From NCBI GenBank assembly GCA_032622095.1, contig CP136063.1, positions 207,437,934 through 207,501,933 on the forward strand: DNA of 64,000 bases, written 5' to 3'. This DNA comes from Siphonodentalium dalli. Lineage: Eukaryota; Mollusca; Scaphopoda; Gadilida; Siphonodentaliidae. Under the pieces are notes generated by a model. The model made no database searches and was not told where the DNA came from. It saw only the letters and a program-made list of their open reading frames with translations. This document shows, in pieces, positions 59,547 to 64,000 of this stretch; positions within the stretch are counted from its first letter, which is position 1, and each line of letters begins with the position of its first letter. Made by a program: the position numbers and the translations under genes.

Positions 59547-59622
59547 AACCGAAACGTTTGAAGACAATTCTACTATAACGCGCTACGTGCGTTATATAAT
59601 TTTGTCTTCAAAATTTTCGGTT
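59547..59622. other. 76-bp hairpin
   Basis: AACCGAAA..TTTGAAGACAA ... TATAACGC-GCTACGT-GCGTTATA ... TTGTCTTCAAA..TTTTCGGTT. Almost fully self-complementary, with small bulges. Probably a tiny foldback MITE. Confidence 0.7.
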
Positions 59623-60158
59623 GTTACAAAACCTTTCTCGAAACGAGTTATTTCTTACATATACGACCATGTAGCTGTAATTTTATTATAAAACGACACA
59701 CGAAACTCTGCAACACAAACTGCACAATATTACACATCGGTGAACTTCACGCCCATGCATTATTGACTTTGGCAGCAATTAATTTCCTACAGCTTAAAAC
59801 AGGTATTGTTCGGCGTCAGCATACCGCGCACAGAAAGGAAGTGGTATCTTTTGTGGAATGACAATCACGTCCTGTTCCTAGTTATTCTGGGATCGGCATT
59901 TCCGTGTTCATCAGAAGACTAGAACCTTACATTGTGCGATATTTTGTATACTTTTTCCGTCATGTTCATACATGTATTTGGCACCGCGCCCACTCCATCA
60001 ACAAACGCAGATATCGAACTTTTGCTATTTTCTGGGTGAGACCAACCCGGGGCATCGCTCCACGCGCATTTTATTTGTTGAAGACCGAGTAAATATACAA
60101 TGTAATGCTGGTATTTTAAGGAAACGAAACGAAAATTACAAAGATCGTAAATGCTACT
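59623..60158. other. Intergenic, nothing recognised
   Basis: Only short frames without recognisable domains. Confidence 0.45.
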
Positions 60159-60162
60159 TCAA

Positions 60163-60518
60163 AGGGGTACTGTACACTAATTCAGGCCATTTATGGGACC
60201 ATCTCATTTTATACTAAAACAATATATGCAACAAATGAATGAATTTGAGCCATGGATAAGTGCAAAATACTTGCACTCGTTTAGTTTATGAACGATGTAA
60301 AACAACATTGTAATTATAATGAAAATGAAGTTATGGCTCCAGTCATTAACTCATTTTCATTATAATTACGATGTTGTTTACATCGTTCATATAGCACATG
60401 AGTGTAATCTTCACTCATCCTTGGCTCAAATTCATTCATTCATTTGTTGTATATATAGTATGTTGAGTATAATAGGAGATGGACCCATAGATAGCCGGAT
60501 TTAGTGTACAGTACCCCC
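60163..60518. mobile_element. 356-bp foldback MITE, TTAA-type
   Basis: Nearly the whole element is an imperfect palindrome: AGGGGTACTGTACACTAA on the left, TTAGTGTACAGTACCCCC on the right, arms meeting near 60340 (AATGAAAATGA). Flanks are TCAA (60159-60162) and TTAA (60519-60522), a one-base decay of a TTAA duplication. Confidence 0.85.
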
Positions 60519-60579
60519 TTAAACGGACATGGCTCATTTGAGCTTTAAAAAATGTGTTTGTAAGTCGGGATTTTTTTTA

Positions 60580-60909
60580 CCCTGTGTCAATGCATTCTCT
60601 TATATATGCGAGTCGACCATAGGTCGCCTCGCATATATAAGAGAATGCATTGGCCTAACAATTTTTTATCATTTTTTTAAATAAATGTTTCTTACAATTT
60701 TTAGGACATAAAATAATAAACATCCATTACCCTGCAGGGAGCCCCACACATATATAGAAGCATATAGAAGAGTGTCGTCTGCTCATGATTGTCTGGGGCT
60801 CTGTATGGGTGAAATTATAAAATTGTTAAAGAACACAAGAAAAAATTATTAAAATTGTAAATAATTGTTAGGCCAATGCATTCTCTCATATATGCGAGGC
60901 GACCTATGG
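60580..60909. mobile_element. Hairpin-terminated MITE, copy C (3' truncated)
   Basis: A complete left hairpin (about 60587-60655, GTCAATGCATTCTC...GCATTGGCC), then GTTAAAGAA-type sequence. The right hairpin (from 60871) is cut after GCGACCTATGG at its centre. About 100 bp with its own small inverted repeat (GGGAGCCCCACACA...GTCTGGGGCTC) is inserted at 60710-60815. Confidence 0.85.
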
Positions 60910-60920
60910 ATTTGATATGG

Positions 60921-61108
60921 CGGGTCACATATACACATGCATTAAATTGATCTCGTGTGAGTTTTAGGGTATCGATTGAAACTGTCATCTGGTTGTACTC
61001 TGAATGTACGTGCCCATCATTCGGCATGTGTGTATACATGTACATATATCAATGACTATGCTACACGTCTGCCTTAGATTAAATATTATATTTGAAGTAT
61101 TAAATTGA
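60921..61108 (+). repeat. ~190-bp repeat, copy 1 (partner at 63598-63790)
   Basis: GCATTAAATTGATCTC ... GGGTATCGATTGAAAC ... TGCCTTAGATTAAATATTAT. Direct-orientation copy about 2.7 kb downstream, with the MULE between them. Confidence 0.85.
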
Positions 61109-62192
61109 AGGGATACGGTACTCCAACAAACAAATACAAACACAGAATATCAATCTACTCTGAACAAACTTGCTAAAGTCATATCAAATGTTCATATGTA
61201 TTCAGTGTTTTGCACCGAATTCAAACACGCTTTTAGTGTTACCATGATTATCATAATATACTAACAGTGATAGCTTATTGTTCCACGCTGAAGAAACATC
61301 GGGACCCGACTGTTCTAAATTGTATCACCAGAGTAAGTATGTATGTGGCATATCAAGTCCGTGTAAAGGTATTTAATGTATGAATTTTATCGACGCAATG
61401 GTCAATACTATCAAAAATTACTATATATACCATGTACGTGTAACTTACATGCTATATATATTTGTTTTATGTATTGTGATTCTCTGTCGTTTCTGATAAT
61501 ATTTTCGAATATAAACTAATATCAACAATAAACCCATCTCCCATTAGTTTTTTTCATTTGCAACATCAAACGATGCCTGTGCAATCAGGTGTATGTTTCA
61601 ATAAATGATTGGACATTTATTTGTACAATATTTATACAGGAGCGGCCAAATTGGGAGTCTTCCTGTGCCCTATATATACATGCTCTCGAGAAACAGAAAT
61701 AGCTTCCAAATAAAACAATTAGGCTCAATGCGAGTGGGTGTGTCATATTCACGTCCATTGTCATTTTAAAGTTCTCTCATTCAATTGACATTTCTCAGAT
61801 CACTATAACTGGAAATTTGCATGTACCGTCGAATGACGTTTGATCACAGATCCAATTCCACTCAGTAAGTGATGATGACATCACGATATATCATATTCAT
61901 AAATTTTCATCGAAATATGTTCATGTGGCTATGAGTATGAGTTGAAATCCATGTCTGCATGTCATCACCCGGTTACGGAGTCTGCTATTGTTTTCAATGT
62001 TTCTATCAAACTGTCTGCGACGAACTTATAGTGTTGTGATATACACGTGGACTATTCAGAAACGGGTGATCACAGATCCAATCGCTTAATCACCGAATCA
62101 GTCACCAGCTGAACGCCTACTATGATTTGACTTCGTTCTGACACAACAACATACACGGACCGGTGCATCGTGTGGTTACCAAAACATGTGTA
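61109..62192. other. Intergenic, nothing recognised
   Basis: GTGATCACAGATCCAAT-like strings occur twice (about 61840 and 62065), otherwise no repeat or gene that I can support. Confidence 0.45.
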
Positions 62193-62200
62193 ACTATGAC

Positions 62201-63174
62201 GAATGCTAGACGTTTCGGCACCTGGACGTTTCGGCACATGACGTTTCGGCACGTTGGACTATTCGGTACCTGCTAATTTTCAGACCAACGAAATTATGAA
62301 TGAAGACTAAATAAGTTTTGTTTTATTCTTTATTTCAATAAAATGTGATAAAACATGTAACATTGATTTACACACATGAAGGCCGACGTCTTGAACCTTC
62401 CTGAACGCGGCTTGTGACCAGTGGAAAGCACAACCACGAATCGGGTACCCTGGACAACGTTGTCGAATGGCCTGCCACATTCCAGCCCAGAAGTCTAAGA
62501 CAAATCGTCGATGTTCGATGGTATTCGTTTGTCTATGGCTCGGAACACTGAATAGTAGTCAGCTTTCTTTCTACCTTCCATGGTGACGAACACCAAAGGG
62601 ACCTGCTTTTAGTTGTCGTTGCATTTGACGAATGAGTGGATGGACATAAGTTGAGACCGTGGTTTGCTGATGGTACGGAATGTTGCATCCAAGTTCCAGA
62701 CTTTGGACTTGGCGAGAAGTTTAAATTTGCGCTCCGTGTAGAACTCAAGATGTCGTCTGCTGATCTCGGTGCAGTGGATGTCGATCGGATATAATTCAGG
62801 GGCTTTGGCATGCGGTTGATGTTTCTAACAACGTTGGATTGTTTTGGACGATTGACAGGAGGTGCGTCGATATCGGCATGTTTTCCAAAGGCGCCTTTTA
62901 CAACGGTCCCCGTTGAACTGCCGAATATTGACTTCAAGTCTTCTTGTTTTGCGGATTCGATTTAGTATGTACTATACCGAAGCATAACAAACTGCGCATA
63001 TAAATGCAACATCAAAGACAATATTATATATGAAAAGAAAAGAAAATGAAATAAGTGCCGAAACGTCTTCGATGAAGTACCTGGGCCGAAACAACCAAGT
63101 GCCGAAAATCCAGGTGTCGAAACGTTCAGAAAACCAGGTGCCGAAACGGCCAGGTGCCGAAACGTCCTGCACCC
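62201..63174. mobile_element. MULE remnant with 8-bp target duplication and repeat-built ends
   Basis: ACTATGAC is present at 62193-62200 and 63175-63182. The left end has three CGTTTCGGCAC units in 62211-62252 plus one variant (TATTCGGTAC). The right end has about six complementary GTGCCGAAACG units in 63055-63165. So the inverted ends are minisatellites of the same ~15-bp motif (CGTTTCGGCACCTGG). The interior encodes an antisense transposase fragment. An 8-9 bp duplication is characteristic of Mutator-like elements. Confidence 0.85.
62385..62937 (-). pseudogene. MULE-type transposase fragment
   Basis: Read on the minus strand: KVWNLDATFRTISKPRSQL (the D of the DDE core in the usual WyvDGTFk region), a stop, then QVPLVFVTMEGRKKADYYSV. 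After a frameshift at about 62530 come FVLDFWAGMWQAIR (second acidic residue) and the hallmark IRGCAFHWSQAAFRKVQDVG (the C..H motif before the last catalytic position). Only the central MULE domain survives. Related proteins often carry an N-terminal FLYWCH zinc finger, not visible here. Confidence 0.85.
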
Positions 63175-63182
63175 ACTATGAC

Positions 63183-63527
63183 AACCTTGAGAAACGTGTC
63201 GTCAAATCATCGCCCAGTTATTACGGGGTTTGCTATGGGTGTCCTGCATGTTTCAATCTAACTATATATGTGACTGTTATGACTAGTGTTGTGATACATG
63301 TAGACAGATATATGTGATGTGCACCCACCAGTATGCACCAAGACATGACATAGTTTTACTTTTACTTAAATGTGAGCAATAACAGTGATAGCGTTGTTCC
63401 TTTATCTATTAAAATGAGAGGCCAAATTCGTATGATTTAGATTGGACGAAATTACTACTACTCGTATTTGAAAAGTTCGCTTGCAATAATGGTTTTTAGA
63501 ATATAGAGGGAGTTATAGTAGGTATGT
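63183..63527. other. Intergenic, nothing recognised
   Basis: Unique-looking AT-rich sequence between the MULE and the repeat block at the right edge. Confidence 0.45.
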
Positions 63528-63930
63528 GGTCAATTGATCATTCAATCATACATCCAAATTACATCTGTGTTTTCATTTAACTCGTATATATATAATACAT
63601 ATGCATTAAATTGATCTCTTGTGAGTTTTAGGGTATCGATTGAAACAGTCCTCTGATTGTACTCTGATATAATGTACGTGCCCATCATTCGGCATGTGTG
63701 TAAGCCTACTGACTATAATGTATACATGTACATATACCAATGACTATGCTGCATGTCTGCCTTAGATTAAATATTATATTTGAAGTATTGAACGAATTAA
63801 TTAGTATTCAACAAAGATTAAATACTTAGAATTATACCAACCTGAATAATTGTCATAGTTTAGTGAGCGTTTTAATGATGTGTAACCTCAATTTTACCAA
63901 TGTACAATTGCACGAGTAATTTCACTAATC
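63528..63930. repeat. Mosaic of dispersed-repeat fragments
   Basis: 63528-63596 is an inverted copy of 57545-57612. 63598-63790 is a direct copy of 60921-61108, with two small insertions. 63865-63920 is an inverted copy of 52353-52410. This looks like a composite of one larger dispersed family. Confidence 0.75.
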
Positions 63931-64000
63931 TGATTGTCTGTCAAATGAGAGTTCGATCATTAATGTAATAGCTGGTGTTTATCGAATAAGCCTACATATA

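Overview
This window is AT-rich, intron-scale eukaryotic DNA dominated by decayed transposable elements. There is no operon structure and no complete host gene. The recognisable protein remnants point to a metazoan, most likely a mollusc or other lophotrochozoan. They are a DEAH helicase fused to RING/IBR (the DEAH12-like family), a C-type lectin-like exon, a Ty3/gypsy element with an env-like third reading frame, a MULE transposase, and a repeat-borne protein with FEN/PIN-like acidic motifs. The taxon is an inference from family distribution; I cannot name a species.

Layout. 0-1.7 kb: a ~350-bp tandem satellite split by a TTAA-flanked MITE. 3.7-4.9 kb: a foldback element with GTTTAAAC palindromes. 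5.7-9.2 kb: a 3.4-kb foldback element whose arms are tandem ~350-bp units, itself hit by an insertion with a 10-bp target duplication. 12.6-16.3 kb: a coiled-coil repeat gene (perfect 17-codon repeats) broken by a stop and frameshifts. 16.4-19.2 kb: ACCGT-rich repeats and a 358-bp tandem duplication. 19.3-20.5 kb: a DEAH12-like pseudogene, with a second 3' fragment at 31.8 kb. 20.6-29 kb: many MITEs, satellites and palindromes. 34.2 kb: a C-type lectin-like terminal exon on the minus strand. 35.2-44.1 kb: a decayed Ty3/gypsy provirus-like element with an extra partial copy at its 5' side and a 0.7-kb insertion in integrase. 44.6-50.8 kb: a 5.85-kb near-perfect palindrome, with coding sequence in both arms, inserted inside a copy of the 5.7-9.2 kb foldback family. 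52.6-57.3 kb: a pair of long inverted termini. 58-60.5 kb: TTAA-flanked elements and a gypsy gag/protease remnant. 60.6 kb: a hairpin-ended MITE. 62.2-63.2 kb: a MULE remnant with a perfect 8-bp target duplication and minisatellite-like inverted ends.

The clearest novelty candidates are: (1) the giant palindrome, with a nuclease-like pseudogene in each arm; (2) a MITE family in which each terminus is itself a ~70-bp hairpin (three paired copies and one solo); (3) foldback and MULE elements whose inverted ends are built from tandem sub-repeats; and (4) a cluster of TTAA-flanked, RRG-ended (Kolobok-like) non-autonomous elements. The nested insertions, read against empty sites within the same window, give a partial relative chronology. 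All coding regions here look inactive.
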